A stretch of DNA of 64,000 nt from Lachnospiraceae bacterium C1.1 (GCA_030434875.1 JAUISW010000001.1:3233501-3297500), one strand, 5' to 3'; counted from the stretch's first letter, positions 35,521-45,550 are shown. Notes: generated by a model not told the origin, from the sequence alone. A program made the numbers and translations.

Positions 35521-35556
35521 GAAAAGGATGTACACAGCCTTAAGCGTGTACATCCT
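35521..35556 (-). terminator. Terminator between HU and rqcP
   Basis: An 11-bp perfect stem, AGGATGTACAC/GTGTACATCCT, is followed by TTTTC on the minus strand. It lies 60 bases past the HU stop; partial read-through into rqcP is possible because no separate rqcP promoter is obvious. Confidence 0.85.
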
Positions 35557-35616
35557 CATTGCTAATAAACATTTATAATATCACGAATTGCTTTGCAATT
35601 AGTTTTTGATATTCAA

Positions 35617-35892
35617 TTACTTGTTTACAGCATCCTTAAGAGCCTTGCCTGCCTTGAACTTAGGAGCCTTTGATGCAGGGATCTTCATTACAGCACCTGA
35701 CTGAGGATTTCTACCCTCTCTAGCTGCTCTCTCAACAACTTCGAATGTACCGAAGCCAACAAGCTGGATCTTGTCACCCTTTACAAGTGTCTCTTCAACT
35801 GAATCTGTGAAAGCCTTAAGTGCGCTTTCTGCATCCTTCTTTGTAAGACCTGACTTCTCTGCAATTGCTGCAACTAACTCTGTTTTGTTCAT
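35617..35892 (-). CDS. hup: DNA-binding protein HU
   Basis: HU is a small dimeric DNA-bending protein. The 91-residue sequence is typical: [22 protein letters not shown], then [20 protein letters not shown] and the C-terminal [20 protein letters not shown]. The start is set by GAGGAG eight bases upstream; the open frame extends 16 codons further into the leader. It has its own strong promoter and terminator. Confidence 0.97.
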   Translation of the reverse strand: MNKTELVAAIAEKSGLTKKDAESALKAFTDSVEETLVKGDKIQLVGFGTFEVVERAAREGRNPQSGAVMKIPASKAPKFKAGKALKDAVNK

Positions 35893-35967
35893 TATGATAA
35901 CTCCTCTCTGAATGAGTTTTATTATTATCCTGCCCAGCAACTATGCTGACTGCAAGACACATATCTA

Positions 35968-35996
35968 TTTATACCCACTTTTAGGGAATTTGTCAA
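35968..35996 (-). promoter_or_regulatory. Promoter of the HU gene
   Basis: TTGACA (35991-35996) and TATAAA (35968-35973) are 17 bases apart, about 75 bases before the ATG. Confidence 0.88.
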
Positions 35997-36017
35997 CAAA
36001 AATAAGCTAAAATAGGC

Positions 36018-36050
36018 TAAAAATCGGAGAGCACGAGGCTCCCCGATCTT
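36018..36050 (-). terminator. Terminator of the GH3 gene
   Basis: On the minus strand GATCGGGGAG pairs with CTCTCCGAT with one mispaired position, followed by a T run. It lies 80 bases past the GH3 stop. Confidence 0.8.
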
Positions 36051-36129
36051 TGGTGTGTAAAGAGAGGTATATTTGTTTGATTATAAGTACAAAACGCTCT
36101 GTTTTCCGGCTTATAATCTGTAAATAATC

Positions 36130-39100
36130 TTACATTTTTGTAGCACTGTCTACTGCTATTGAACCCTTATAGTTTCCTGTAAGTTCAATTGTCTTTCCAT
36201 CGCTTGAAAGATTATAATCTGTTCCCTTCTTTAAGACATATTTCTTATACTTGCCGTTATTATCGGAAAGTGAAGCCTTTACTTTCTTAACGGTATTTGA
36301 CTTAACCTTTACGTACAGCTTTGAGCTTTCAAGTTCAACAGGCTTAATTGTAAATGAAATTGTCTGTCCCTTGATTGCCTTGGATGCTGCCTTTGCTGCC
36401 TTCTTATCTGTGATCTTGTTGCCGTTTGCATCCTTTGCCCTGTTAAGGCTCTTGATCGTGAAGCTTGCTGTTCCGGCTGCCTTTGAATTTGCCATCTTTG
36501 CACTCTTAACAAGATAATTCATTCCATTTACACTTACTGTAACCTTAAGGCCTTTCTTACCGCCGATCTTCATCTTTCTTCCGCTGAAAGGAAGGTTTGT
36601 AGGTGCAGTGATCGTGTACTGTGTGCCGTCAGCTGATGTATAAACTGTAGTTGTACTTGTTGCTTCTGTTGAAGATGCTGTTTCAACTTCTGACTTATTT
36701 ACCGAATAAACACTTGTAATATAATCCTTCATTGTATCTGCATAGTTTGCTGCCTTAAAATCATTCATATCCGCAAACTGGCTTGAAGCCATTATCATCT
36801 TAAGTACTCTTATCGTACACTTCTGAAGGTCGCCGAGATACATGTCGTTATCGGAATAAGTTCCCTTATACTCTGCAAGCCATGTATCTTCATCAACAGC
36901 TGTTACTGTAAGTGATCCTTCCTCGATCATTGTCTTCATTTCGTCAGGAAGTTCATCGTATCCATCAACACCATCTGTCACAACTGTATTAGCAGATATT
37001 TCAGCAAGTGCGTCAAATTCTGTCGATACTACTGCTTCACCATCTTTATCTGCGGTAAAGTCATTCCAGTTTTCTGTTACTGTTGTTTTTCCTGTCCACC
37101 AACTATATGATGAAGTCGTTGTTACATATCCGTTTTCACTAAAAGTAGGCTCTACATCTTCAACTGCTGATAAAACTTCTTCAGGTGATCCTCCCGGCAT
37201 TACAAGGTCATTTCCTGCATGCATACATTCCTCAATATGATGCATTCCACCCCAGTCAGTCATTACCATTCCCTTGTAATCCCACTCTGAACGAAGTACG
37301 TCTTCAAGGATATCAAAGTTTTCTGATGACCATGTACCGTTTGTCTTATTGTAACTGCTCATTACTGTGAGCGGCTGTGATGTCTTTACTGCGATCTCAA
37401 AGCCCTTGAGATAGATTTCTCTCATTGCACGCTCTGAAATATGATTATCTACTGCACTTCTGTTCTCTTCCTGGTTGTTATCAACATAATGCTTGATTGA
37501 AACACCTACACCCGGATTAGACTGAACACCGTTTGTAATAGCAGCACCTGTTGTACCTGAAAGGAACGGATCCTCTGAATAGTACTCAAAATTACGACCG
37601 CAAAGAGGATTTCTGTGGATATTCATACCAGGAGCAAGCCATACGGTAACTCCAAACTCTGCCATTTCTGTTCCGATCGCATCACCAACTTCTTTAACAA
37701 CTTCTTCATCCCATGTCTGGGCAAGTAATGTTCCGATAGGGAATGCTACCGCAAACTGATACTGTGTAGTACCATCATCATCAGTATATTCCTGAGTAAT
37801 ACGTATACCTGCAGGTCCATCTGAAAGTACAGTATTGGGAATTCCAAGGCTTTCATAATAATTCTGTGTTGTTTCGCCGGCTGCACCCTCAACACTGTTT
37901 GCCTGTGCTCCAACAATAGGGTCATCTGTAGATGAGCTGCTGTAACCTTCGACAATATTTGACATTTCTTCGTTTGTAAGTCCTGTTACAAACTCTTCAA
38001 TGCTTATATCGTCATTATAAACATCTATCAGATCCTTGTCTCTGTAATCATCGCTAAGTTCGATTTTTTCAACTTTTTCTTCATACTTGCCGCTGCCCGG
38101 AAGATTATTAATATCTTCTTCAGCTGTATTTGCTGAAACATAGGTTGTAACTACTTCATCATCTACATCACTTGCATTATCTCCATCGATCAGCTTAAGT
38201 TTTTCTGCTGATACAGCAATTGTTTTCGCTGATGAAATTTCAGAATCTTCACTTGTGTAACTGTAGGATTCTGCTGATGCAGCTTCTGATGCCAAGTCAT
38301 CATCTACATCATTATAATCATTATCACCCATCAGCTGATTGCTGAGCTGCTCTGTGATAACATCATCACCAATATTGATCTTGGCTACAACATGTGTATT
38401 CCTTGAGCTGTTGCCAACACGGATCAGATAGTCACCCTTTGCCATCTCATATGCTGCATCATCTTCACTGTATGAGGACATGTCTGATGTTTTGAAGGAA
38501 ATCTCAAGTGTCTGGCTTTTACCCGGCTCAAGTTCATCAGTTTTTCCATAAGCTGCGAGCTCCTGATAAGGAACATCAAGCTTTCCGGACGGAGCTGAGA
38601 AATAAACCTGAACAACTTCTTTTCCTGAATAACTGCTTCCTGTATTTGTAACCTTTGCCTTTACAGTAACATTATTCTCGTCTGCTTCTACTGATGTTGT
38701 TTCAATACTGAAATCTGTATAAGATTTACCAAATCCAAATTCATACTCAGGTTCTACTCCGAATGTATCGAAATATCTGTATCCAACATAGATACCTTCT
38801 GAGTATAACTCTGTATCTGTGTCATCATCATTAAAACTGAAATCCTCTGATGACGGATAATCATCATAATCTTTAGCCCAGGTATCTGTCAGTTTACCTG
38901 AAGGTGTTACTTCACCGGTCAGAATCTCAGCAAGAGCTTCACCGCTCTTCATTCCTGCCTGAGACATAAGGAGAACACTCTCAACATCCTCATCGTCCGC
39001 GAATTCTGCTGTATCAATGACTCCACCAACATTTAAGATTATAACTACATGCTCAAAATTAGATTTAAGATATTCAAGATTAGCTTTCTCTATATCTGTA

Positions 39101-39693
39101 AGTTCATAATCATCCTCTTGTTCTCTGTCTGCTCCTTCTCCAGAATTTCTTCTGATAACAAAAAGTGCAGTATCTGCCTCTTTTGCAGTATCATCTACTG
39201 CGCCGTCAGTTTCAAGGCTTCTCTCTACTGACGATGCAGGAGTCCACCATCCGCTTCCGGCTTTATAATATCCATCTTCCTGATTTTCATAGCTTTCAAG
39301 ATAAGCTTCAAGATAATCAGCAGAAGTGATATCGTATACATCTTTAAGTCCATCGTAGATACTTACTGTTTCTGATTCACGCTGATTAACAGCACCTGAT
39401 CCGGTTCCTCCAATGATTGTAACTACAGAACCGCTTCCGTACAAAGCAACTTTTTTACCGGATGCAAGCGGAAGTATAGAATTTTCATTTTTAAGCAGAA
39501 CCATACCCTGTGTTGCTGCTGTCTTTGAAATTTCCATATTTGTTTTTTCACGTTCAGTAACTTCTGTAGAAGTTGTTGCCGCAAATGCCGTTTCCAGTGA
39601 TGTAATACCTGCGCCACTAACTACAGTGGTCGCTACCATTGCAGATGCCATGAGACCTGCTATGGATTTTCTCCATTGATAGTTTCTTCTCAT
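36130..39693 (-). CDS. Secreted GH3 beta-glucosidase with permuted domains
   Basis: This 1187-residue exported enzyme has a signal peptide (residues 1-39, ending AFAAT). The domain order is permuted: the GH3 C-terminal sandwich first (about 55-310, FGFGKSYTDFSI follows), an Fn3-like domain (about 330-440), an acidic linker, then the GH3 barrel (about 565-880) with KHY at 734-736 and the nucleophile D813 in VMTDWGG. Standard GH3 has the barrel first. The Butyrivibrio BglA enzyme is known to share this order. The last 170 residues are Lys- and Ser-rich and may hold the protein at the cell surface. GGAGG lies six bases before the ATG. It follows a sugar-sensing system. Confidence 0.93.
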   Translation of the reverse strand: MRRNYQWRKSIAGLMASAMVATTVVSGAGITSLETAFAATTSTEVTEREKTNMEISKTAATQGMVLLKNENSILPLASGKKVALYGSGSVVTIIGGTGSGAVNQRESETVSIYDGLKDVYDITSADYLEAYLESYENQEDGYYKAGSGWWTPASSVERSLETDGAVDDTAKEADTALFVIRRNSGEGADREQEDDYELTDIEKANLEYLKSNFEHVVIILNVGGVIDTAEFADDEDVESVLLMSQAGMKSGEALAEILTGEVTPSGKLTDTWAKDYDDYPSSEDFSFNDDDTDTELYSEGIYVGYRYFDTFGVEPEYEFGFGKSYTDFSIETTSVEADENNVTVKAKVTNTGSSYSGKEVVQVYFSAPSGKLDVPYQELAAYGKTDELEPGKSQTLEISFKTSDMSSYSEDDAAYEMAKGDYLIRVGNSSRNTHVVAKINIGDDVITEQLSNQLMGDNDYNDVDDDLASEAASAESYSYTSEDSEISSAKTIAVSAEKLKLIDGDNASDVDDEVVTTYVSANTAEEDINNLPGSGKYEEKVEKIELSDDYRDKDLIDVYNDDISIEEFVTGLTNEEMSNIVEGYSSSSTDDPIVGAQANSVEGAAGETTQNYYESLGIPNTVLSDGPAGIRITQEYTDDDGTTQYQFAVAFPIGTLLAQTWDEEVVKEVGDAIGTEMAEFGVTVWLAPGMNIHRNPLCGRNFEYYSEDPFLSGTTGAAITNGVQSNPGVGVSIKHYVDNNQEENRSAVDNHISERAMREIYLKGFEIAVKTSQPLTVMSSYNKTNGTWSSENFDILEDVLRSEWDYKGMVMTDWGGMHHIEECMHAGNDLVMPGGSPEEVLSAVEDVEPTFSENGYVTTTSSYSWWTGKTTVTENWNDFTADKDGEAVVSTEFDALAEISANTVVTDGVDGYDELPDEMKTMIEEGSLTVTAVDEDTWLAEYKGTYSDNDMYLGDLQKCTIRVLKMIMASSQFADMNDFKAANYADTMKDYITSVYSVNKSEVETASSTEATSTTTVYTSADGTQYTITAPTNLPFSGRKMKIGGKKGLKVTVSVNGMNYLVKSAKMANSKAAGTASFTIKSLNRAKDANGNKITDKKAAKAASKAIKGQTISFTIKPVELESSKLYVKVKSNTVKKVKASLSDNNGKYKKYVLKKGTDYNLSSDGKTIELTGNYKGSIAVDSATKM

Positions 39694-39707
39694 ACCTTTC
39701 CTCCAAT

Positions 39708-39777
39708 AACAAATCTTTTATAAAACCTTCTAAAAAAATTATATTTTCTTAAGCATTTTTTTAGAATTAGATTTGTT
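39708..39777 (-). promoter_or_regulatory. Two-part inverted repeat in the GH3 leader
   Basis: AACAAATCT/AGATTTGTT (39708-39716, 39769-39777) encloses a 12-bp perfect stem TTCTAAAAAAAT/ATTTTTTTAGAA (39728-39739, 39755-39766). In the mRNA the 3' arm ends four bases before the ribosome site, so folding or a bound protein could control translation. Confidence 0.65.
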
Positions 39778-39860
39778 ATGATATGTTTTAGAAATCGTAC
39801 GCTATAATAATTCAACAAAGAAAATCCAGCATGTCTATTATTATCTATACATAATGCATA

Positions 39861-40904
39861 TTACGGATTCAATATTAGTCCCGCAGATAAATCATTAAAT
39901 TCTACCTTTTCCAAAGTAATTCTATAATATTTTCCTTCATCGAGATTTAAATCCTTCATTTTTTCCTTATGCATCACAACTGCATCTACAAGCTTCATTA
40001 ATGCCTCTGCATGTTTTGATGTATCACACAATACAGTTCCCAGAAGTTTTTTTCTCTCCACACTTTTTAATGCCTCGTTGATACCATCGATCCCGACAAC
40101 GCGTATAGAATCAATTCCCAATGCATCCAGTGTATCTATCGCGCCAAGTGCCATTGCATCATTGTTACTGATTATGATTTCAAGATTTTTATTTATTTCA
40201 CTGTCCGACATCCACGCATATGTTGTCATTCTGGCTTTATCACGATCCCAGTCCGCTACCGCACTTGTAAGCAGTTCAAGCTTTATCCCTGATTCCTCTA
40301 AGGATTTAAGTACTACTTCACTCCTTATAACCGCATCCTGATGCCCGATTTCACCCTCAAGAACTGCACACTGAACTATTCCATCCTTGTTTTTATCAAT
40401 TTTATTATTATCAAATGCATCTTTTATTATTTCAGCCTGAAGTATCGCTGATTCCTTCGCGTCCGAACCCTCATAATATAAATTTTCATTTCTCATTAGA
40501 TCCTTTTTTACAGGCTCACGATTGAAGAAAATTACCGGAACTCCTTTTTTTTCTGCCATGGCTATTATGTTGGATGCCTTATTTCTTTCCACCAGATTAA
40601 CGCAGAGAATATCATAATTTAAGTCAAGTAAATGTTCTGCCTGCATATCCTGCCGGTTCTGATCTGCCATTGCATCCATTACATTAAGGCTCAGATTATA
40701 ATCCTTATGCAATTTTTGATATTCTGTGATCTCTTCCCTGAATTCCTCTGTAATGGATGATATAAATGTATCAGTTCCGTCATATGCTAAAAATCCTATA
40801 TGACAGCTGCGCTGTTTATTCCCGTCAAATCGGTAATTTCCTAACATACATACCGCAATAACCGCAAATAACAGTATGATAAATATCACCAGTCTTTTTT
40901 TCAA
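39861..40904 (-). CDS. Membrane-anchored type I sugar-binding protein (second)
   Basis: This 347-residue protein resembles the galactose/ribose periplasmic binding family: CHIGFLAYDGTDTFISSI, ILCVNLVERNKASNIIAMA, VIFFNREP, IIISNNDAMALGAIDTL, VVGIDGINEAL. The N-terminus is one hydrophobic anchor (about 3-22) without a proper lipobox, so it likely stays in the membrane. No ABC permease or ATPase gene is nearby. It follows a histidine kinase and a similar binding protein, which suggests it presents sugar to the kinase and does not serve transport. Confidence 0.85.
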   Translation of the reverse strand: MKKRLVIFIILLFAVIAVCMLGNYRFDGNKQRSCHIGFLAYDGTDTFISSITEEFREEITEYQKLHKDYNLSLNVMDAMADQNRQDMQAEHLLDLNYDILCVNLVERNKASNIIAMAEKKGVPVIFFNREPVKKDLMRNENLYYEGSDAKESAILQAEIIKDAFDNNKIDKNKDGIVQCAVLEGEIGHQDAVIRSEVVLKSLEESGIKLELLTSAVADWDRDKARMTTYAWMSDSEINKNLEIIISNNDAMALGAIDTLDALGIDSIRVVGIDGINEALKSVERKKLLGTVLCDTSKHAEALMKLVDAVVMHKEKMKDLNLDEGKYYRITLEKVEFNDLSAGLILNP

Positions 40905-40905
40905 T

Positions 40906-41847
40906 TTATATATCCTTCCTGATCACTCTGCTGTCAAAAATATTTTCTGAATTTATAAAATATGGATCCTCAACTATATCATAAGCACTGAAAAATCCTC
41001 TTGAGTAATTCATAAGAGTCTTCACAGATCTTACCCCTATCGCATAGTCGCTCCATTCTACAGCTCCACTGACCAGTCCATCCTCTATATTCTTTAAGAG
41101 CATTTTATCTGACCCTATGGAATATATACCCAGATCCCAATCTTTATAATAATTACTGAATTTTACAACCGATTCAGTCGCTTCAGGTCCATCTGTAATA
41201 ACAACAGTTTTTTTCCTGTCTTCCGCTATTTTTTTAAGTTTTGTTGCTATCACAGGCTGGATGTAATATTCTTCGACAATTAACCGGTTATCCGGAAGGT
41301 ATTCCTTTATGGTGTCTATTATTTTTAATATTTCGCTCGAATCGCTGTGTCTGCAGATCATAACCAGCCGGGCATCAGCATTATCCACAGCTATATTTTC
41401 TGCAAGGATCTTTCCAGCTTTTTCCCTGTCAAATCCGGCAGAAAAGGCATTTCTTCTGTCGAGTCTGTCATTATAAATATATGTTATCGGCAGTGTAAAT
41501 TTTTCATCCCTTATCCATTCCTTTATTTCCCTGTCGTCCGTTGGTACAATTATAAGTGCTTCCGCACCATTATCTATTTCTCTTTTTATAATCTCTTTCT
41601 GTAAATCCGTATCATAGGCTTTCGGTAGAAATTCTATATTTATATCAAGATTCTGAATTGAAGCTTCTTCTGAGATACCTTTTTCAAGTTCATCATGAAT
41701 TGTGCTGTCAGAACAATCCATGATCACGGATATCTTCATATTTTTTCTCTTATAACCTATCCCTGCAGAATCAGCGATCAAAATAAACATCAGCAATAAA
41801 GCCGCAAATATCCAAAATCTTATAATTTCTTTTTGTCCGCTATTCAT
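40906..41847 (-). CDS. Membrane-anchored type I sugar-binding protein (first)
   Basis: This 313-residue protein has an N-terminal membrane anchor (about 9-28) and a type I periplasmic-binding fold: KISVIMDCSDSTIHDELEKGI, NGAEALIIVPTDD, ITYIYNDR and YSIGSDKMLLKNIEDGLVSGAVEWSDYAIG. The ligand is unknown. The ATG overlaps the kinase stop (ATGA); a TTG three codons earlier is less likely. The pairing of kinase and binding protein is like the three-component XylFII-LytS-YesN sensors of Clostridium. Confidence 0.82.
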   Translation of the reverse strand: MNSGQKEIIRFWIFAALLLMFILIADSAGIGYKRKNMKISVIMDCSDSTIHDELEKGISEEASIQNLDINIEFLPKAYDTDLQKEIIKREIDNGAEALIIVPTDDREIKEWIRDEKFTLPITYIYNDRLDRRNAFSAGFDREKAGKILAENIAVDNADARLVMICRHSDSSEILKIIDTIKEYLPDNRLIVEEYYIQPVIATKLKKIAEDRKKTVVITDGPEATESVVKFSNYYKDWDLGIYSIGSDKMLLKNIEDGLVSGAVEWSDYAIGVRSVKTLMNYSRGFFSAYDIVEDPYFINSENIFDSRVIRKDI

Positions 41848-43625
41848 TCTTTCCAATCCCCATACTCTATAGCCGGCATGTGAAGTATGATTTCAGTTCC
41901 CTCATCCGGCTCTGAGTTTATGATGATTCCATACTCTATACCAAAATAAAGCCTGATCCTCTCATTAACATTATATATTCCTATACCGTTTCCTCTCTTT
42001 GATTCTACGGGTTTTTTGAGCAGGGACTCCTGCTGTTCCTCCGTCATACCCATTCCATTATCACGAACGCTTATATAAAGATCCTCTCCTTTACGATATG
42101 CCCTGATGAATATTTCTCCTTCATCTTCCATAAATTCCATGGCATGATATATTGCGTTCTCAACAATCGGCTGTACAATAAGCTTCACAGTAGAAAGATT
42201 TTTAACGTCTTCTTCAATATCTATACTATAGCTGAATTGATCCCGGTAACGTCTTGATTGTATCAGAAGATAATTTCTCACATGCTCTATTTCATTTTCT
42301 ACAGTTATGACATTTTTTCCCTTACTTATACTTATCCGGAAAAGCCTTGCCAGTGCAGTCACTATCTCTGTGGCATCGCTGTTTCTTCCTTTTTCTATCA
42401 TCCAGGTGATAACATCTAATGTATTATACAGAAAATGCGGATTTATCTGTGACTGAAGACTATCCATCTCGCTTTTGCGTTTGAGTTTCTGCTCACGTCT
42501 TACCTCTTCCATCAGGAACCTTATCCGGCAGACCAGCCTGTTGACGCTCTTTGCCAGTGAGCGCACCTCAATACTTCCATAAACCCTTACTTCTGTATCC
42601 AGCTTTCCGCCTGCCAGTTCCCCTACACTTTTCTCCAGCTCACCGATCGGTCTGGACACCATTCCCGATATAAATTCGCTGAACTTCAGTATCACTATCA
42701 TAAATACCGATATCATGAACAGAACCTGTATCAGCCACTTTGCCATATTTTCTTTCTCTGCCGATGCAGTATAGACACTTACCAGCCGCCATCCTGTATA
42801 GCCAATGGTTCTCAATGCATAAATATTCCTCTGTCCAAGAAATGATATCTTATAGCTCCCGTCTTTCAGATCTGCAAGCTCCTTATTATTTTCCGGCTTA
42901 AATCCCTCCTCATACCTGCTCTGGTAGGGATGGGCAAGGATTTCCCCATTATCATTCATCAGATAGACGTATTCGCGTATTGAATTGCTCAATGTCTTGC
43001 ACATACGTGTTAATTCACTGTAATTAAAATTTACGACTATCACGCCTTCAAATTTTTCTCTTCCTGTAGATATCTCCAGATAACGGCTGACAGGAATCAC
43101 CCATTCATAATCTGCTGTAGGAAAGTCATAAAGATCATCTACCACAGGCTCTGAAAACGCTATATTTTCCGGATTACCGACCGCTGCCCTGAACCATTCC
43201 TCATCACAGACATTGACATTCTCCTTAATTTTTATCTGCGGTGCCGTCATGACTGCCTCACCTGACATGTTAAAACAGGCTATATCCTTTATATACCTGC
43301 TGTTTGAATTATAGGCATAATTAAAAAGGAGCTGCTTTTCCTCCTCGCTTGTAAAGTCATCCTTTAGTATATTGAAATATACATTATCGGTAATGTCTAT
43401 AAGTGTGCTTATATATTCCTCGAGCTGCTTCGCCCCTGAATTCAGCAGTATTTCCTGTTTCTGTCTTACCAGGCGGTCATATTGAGTATTATGATTTATT
43501 ATCCAAAAAAAGTTCAGGATAACGAATTCCAGGATAGTCGAAAAAATAAAAATCTTATAGATCATCTTCCTGAAACTCTGTTCCCTGACCTTTTTCAGCA
43601 AAATTGTCTTAAGCAAATTCCCCAT
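41844..43625 (-). CDS. LytS/YesM-type sensor histidine kinase
   Basis: This 593-residue kinase has membrane segments at about 21-43 and 296-318 around an outer dCache-like sensor, a HAMP domain (SRPIGELEKSVGELAGGKL), a His_kinase domain with the phospho-acceptor in INPHFLYN (H397), and a HATPase_c domain with IVQPIVENAIYHAM, NGMGM and NGIGIYNVNERI. It should phosphorylate the adjacent YesN-type regulator. It is followed with a four-base overlap by a binding-protein gene. Confidence 0.95.
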   Translation of the reverse strand: MGNLLKTILLKKVREQSFRKMIYKIFIFSTILEFVILNFFWIINHNTQYDRLVRQKQEILLNSGAKQLEEYISTLIDITDNVYFNILKDDFTSEEEKQLLFNYAYNSNSRYIKDIACFNMSGEAVMTAPQIKIKENVNVCDEEWFRAAVGNPENIAFSEPVVDDLYDFPTADYEWVIPVSRYLEISTGREKFEGVIVVNFNYSELTRMCKTLSNSIREYVYLMNDNGEILAHPYQSRYEEGFKPENNKELADLKDGSYKISFLGQRNIYALRTIGYTGWRLVSVYTASAEKENMAKWLIQVLFMISVFMIVILKFSEFISGMVSRPIGELEKSVGELAGGKLDTEVRVYGSIEVRSLAKSVNRLVCRIRFLMEEVRREQKLKRKSEMDSLQSQINPHFLYNTLDVITWMIEKGRNSDATEIVTALARLFRISISKGKNVITVENEIEHVRNYLLIQSRRYRDQFSYSIDIEEDVKNLSTVKLIVQPIVENAIYHAMEFMEDEGEIFIRAYRKGEDLYISVRDNGMGMTEEQQESLLKKPVESKRGNGIGIYNVNERIRLYFGIEYGIIINSEPDEGTEIILHMPAIEYGDWKE

Positions 43626-43626
43626 C

Positions 43627-44850
43627 TTATTTCTGCCTGTATTTTGTAGGTGATACCCCGTAATAACGCTTAAATGCGTAACTGAAATAAGCTACATCCG
43701 AATAGCCCGTTTCTTTTGCGATCACATATGTCTTGTAATCTGTTTCTTTAAGTAACCTTGCCGCTTCTTCCATTCTTATCCTGTTAATAACATTTGAGCA
43801 GGCTTCTCCCATTTCTTTTTTAAAAATACTTGAAAAATAACTGTGACTGAAACCTACACTGTCTGCAACTGTTTCCACCGAAAGCTCAGAATCCCTATAG
43901 TTTTCCTCGATATATCGCAGCGCTTTATTAGAAAGACTATTTCCCTGTATTTCCTCTTTTATACTTATATCACCATAGTACACAGCATTTGTATCTTCTG
44001 TTATTTTATTTACTGCCATGCAGGCCTCATTAAAGGATCTCGTAATATCTGAAAGCATATCGGCCTTTGATCCTATTCCACAGACTATATCAATATCCAG
44101 CTGGTGTTTGAGGCTCCTTACAAGATTTTCACAAATTCTTATGGTTTCCTCGGGATCATGCTCTCCAAATATTATGTCAACCTTTCTGTTTTCTATGACG
44201 ATTGCCGCTCCGTATTTTTCTCTTAGTTCTTCGTCAATGGCTTCATAAATTACATCTTCCCATTCAGCTTTTTCAGAATGATCTCTCATCTCTGCAACAG
44301 CAACTATCCAGCTTCCGGATGATAAAAGTTTCGGAATATTATCGGCAAGCTGCTGCTTTATCTCATCGGTTATCTGTCCCCTGATAACCTGATGAAGCAC
44401 ACTTTCAAGTATCCTTGATCTGCCTCTGTCATATTTTTCCTTAAGTTCAGCAAAATTTCTCTCACTGTCTCTTTCCCTGTCGAGTTGTTTTTTTACCTTA
44501 GCCATAGATTCTTCTAATTCTCTTGAATTTATAGGCTTCATGATATAATTCTCAACTTTATATTTTATTGCTTCCCTGGCATAGCTGAAATCATCAAAAC
44601 CGGAGAATATTATTATCTTAATATCATCGAATTTTTCACGTATCTTAGCTGTGAGTTGAAGGCCATCCATATATGGCATCCGTATATCGGTCATGACAAG
44701 GTCAGGTGCCTCTTCTTCTATCAATTCCCAGGCTTCGATACCGTTTCTTGCTACGCCGGCGACTTGAAACCCAAGTTTTTCCCAATCAACTCCCTCAGCC
44801 ATACTGTCTCTAACTTCTGCCTCATCATCAACTAAAATAATACTATACAT
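43627..44850 (-). CDS. YesN-type response regulator (receiver plus AraC HTH)
   Basis: The receiver domain (about 1-120) has the acidic pocket VDDEAE and the phospho-acceptor D55 in VMTDIRMPYMDG. A variable middle region follows, then a C-terminal AraC-type double helix-turn-helix (about 310-407): VETVADSVGFSHSYFSSIFKKEMG and VIAKETGYSDVAYFSYAFKRYYGVSPTKYR. The ATG is chosen with AAAGG nine bases upstream; two in-frame GTG codons lie inside that site. Its likely target is the GH3 gene at the end of the same cluster. Confidence 0.95.
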   Translation of the reverse strand: MYSIILVDDEAEVRDSMAEGVDWEKLGFQVAGVARNGIEAWELIEEEAPDLVMTDIRMPYMDGLQLTAKIREKFDDIKIIIFSGFDDFSYAREAIKYKVENYIMKPINSRELEESMAKVKKQLDRERDSERNFAELKEKYDRGRSRILESVLHQVIRGQITDEIKQQLADNIPKLLSSGSWIVAVAEMRDHSEKAEWEDVIYEAIDEELREKYGAAIVIENRKVDIIFGEHDPEETIRICENLVRSLKHQLDIDIVCGIGSKADMLSDITRSFNEACMAVNKITEDTNAVYYGDISIKEEIQGNSLSNKALRYIEENYRDSELSVETVADSVGFSHSYFSSIFKKEMGEACSNVINRIRMEEAARLLKETDYKTYVIAKETGYSDVAYFSYAFKRYYGVSPTKYRQK

Positions 44851-44921
44851 TTCCACCACCCTTTATTAACAGTTTTCAGCCTAATTTATAATTTTACACG
44901 CTGAAAGAAATATCTGCAATT

Positions 44922-44970
44922 AAGAAAAGCGCCGAAGCCGCTATATTAAAAATATAGCGGATCCGACGTT
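44922..44970 (-). terminator. Terminator of the MerR gene
   Basis: On the minus strand a 10-bp stem CCGCTATATT/AATATAGCGG is extended by seven further pairs (CGTCGGA with TTCGGCG, some G-U) and then CTTTTCTT. It separates the MerR gene from the two-component system. Confidence 0.85.
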
Positions 44971-44984
44971 TATTATATAATTCT

Positions 44985-45419
44985 TTAGCTTAAAGGTTTT
45001 TTCAGATCTGACGTTTCAAATTTCTCAGAATCCTTGAGCATTTCCCTGACCGCTGCCTCACCTTTTTCCATAGCTGTTCTGTAATACCAGTCTTTGAAAT
45101 CAAGCTCCTGCATATAATATTTAAGCTGTTCGATCTGATTCTTAACATATTCCCTCTGGTCTTTGATCAGCTTATAACGCTCCTCAAGTGACTCCTCTCC
45201 AAGCTTTTGAAGTTCTACATATTCTTTAATTTTCTTTATTGGCATGCCCGTATTTTTAAGACAGTTAAGCAGTTTCAGCCATTCGAAATCTTCATCTTCA
45301 AATACCCGGATACCATTGACACGCTTCACATTTGGCAGAAGACCTTCTTTATCATAGTATCTGAGTGTAGATGGTGAAAGCCCCATCATCTCTGCAACTT
45401 CCGAAATCAAATACGACAT
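44985..45419 (-). CDS. MerR family transcriptional regulator
   Basis: This 144-residue regulator starts with the MerR winged helix (YLISEVAEMMGLSPSTLRYYDKEGLLPNVKRVNGIRVF), then a coiled coil for dimerisation. No cysteine cluster for metal binding is present at the C-terminus, so it more likely senses an organic or redox signal. GGGAGG precedes the ATG by about six bases. The gene lies about 130 bases behind a typical MerR operator-promoter and is the only gene before the terminator, so the operator may chiefly serve autoregulation. Confidence 0.9.
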   Translation of the reverse strand: MSYLISEVAEMMGLSPSTLRYYDKEGLLPNVKRVNGIRVFEDEDFEWLKLLNCLKNTGMPIKKIKEYVELQKLGEESLEERYKLIKDQREYVKNQIEQLKYYMQELDFKDWYYRTAMEKGEAAVREMLKDSEKFETSDLKKPLS

Positions 45420-45550
45420 AAAACTACCTCCCTGTATTAAATATAGTTCTGAGCCTCATCTGCAAGTTTTTCAGCAGATATTCCATGTTCGGCAAGAAGT
45501 TCTGCCGGATTACAGAGTTATTTTCTTACGTTAAATTTAACATTAGAGAT

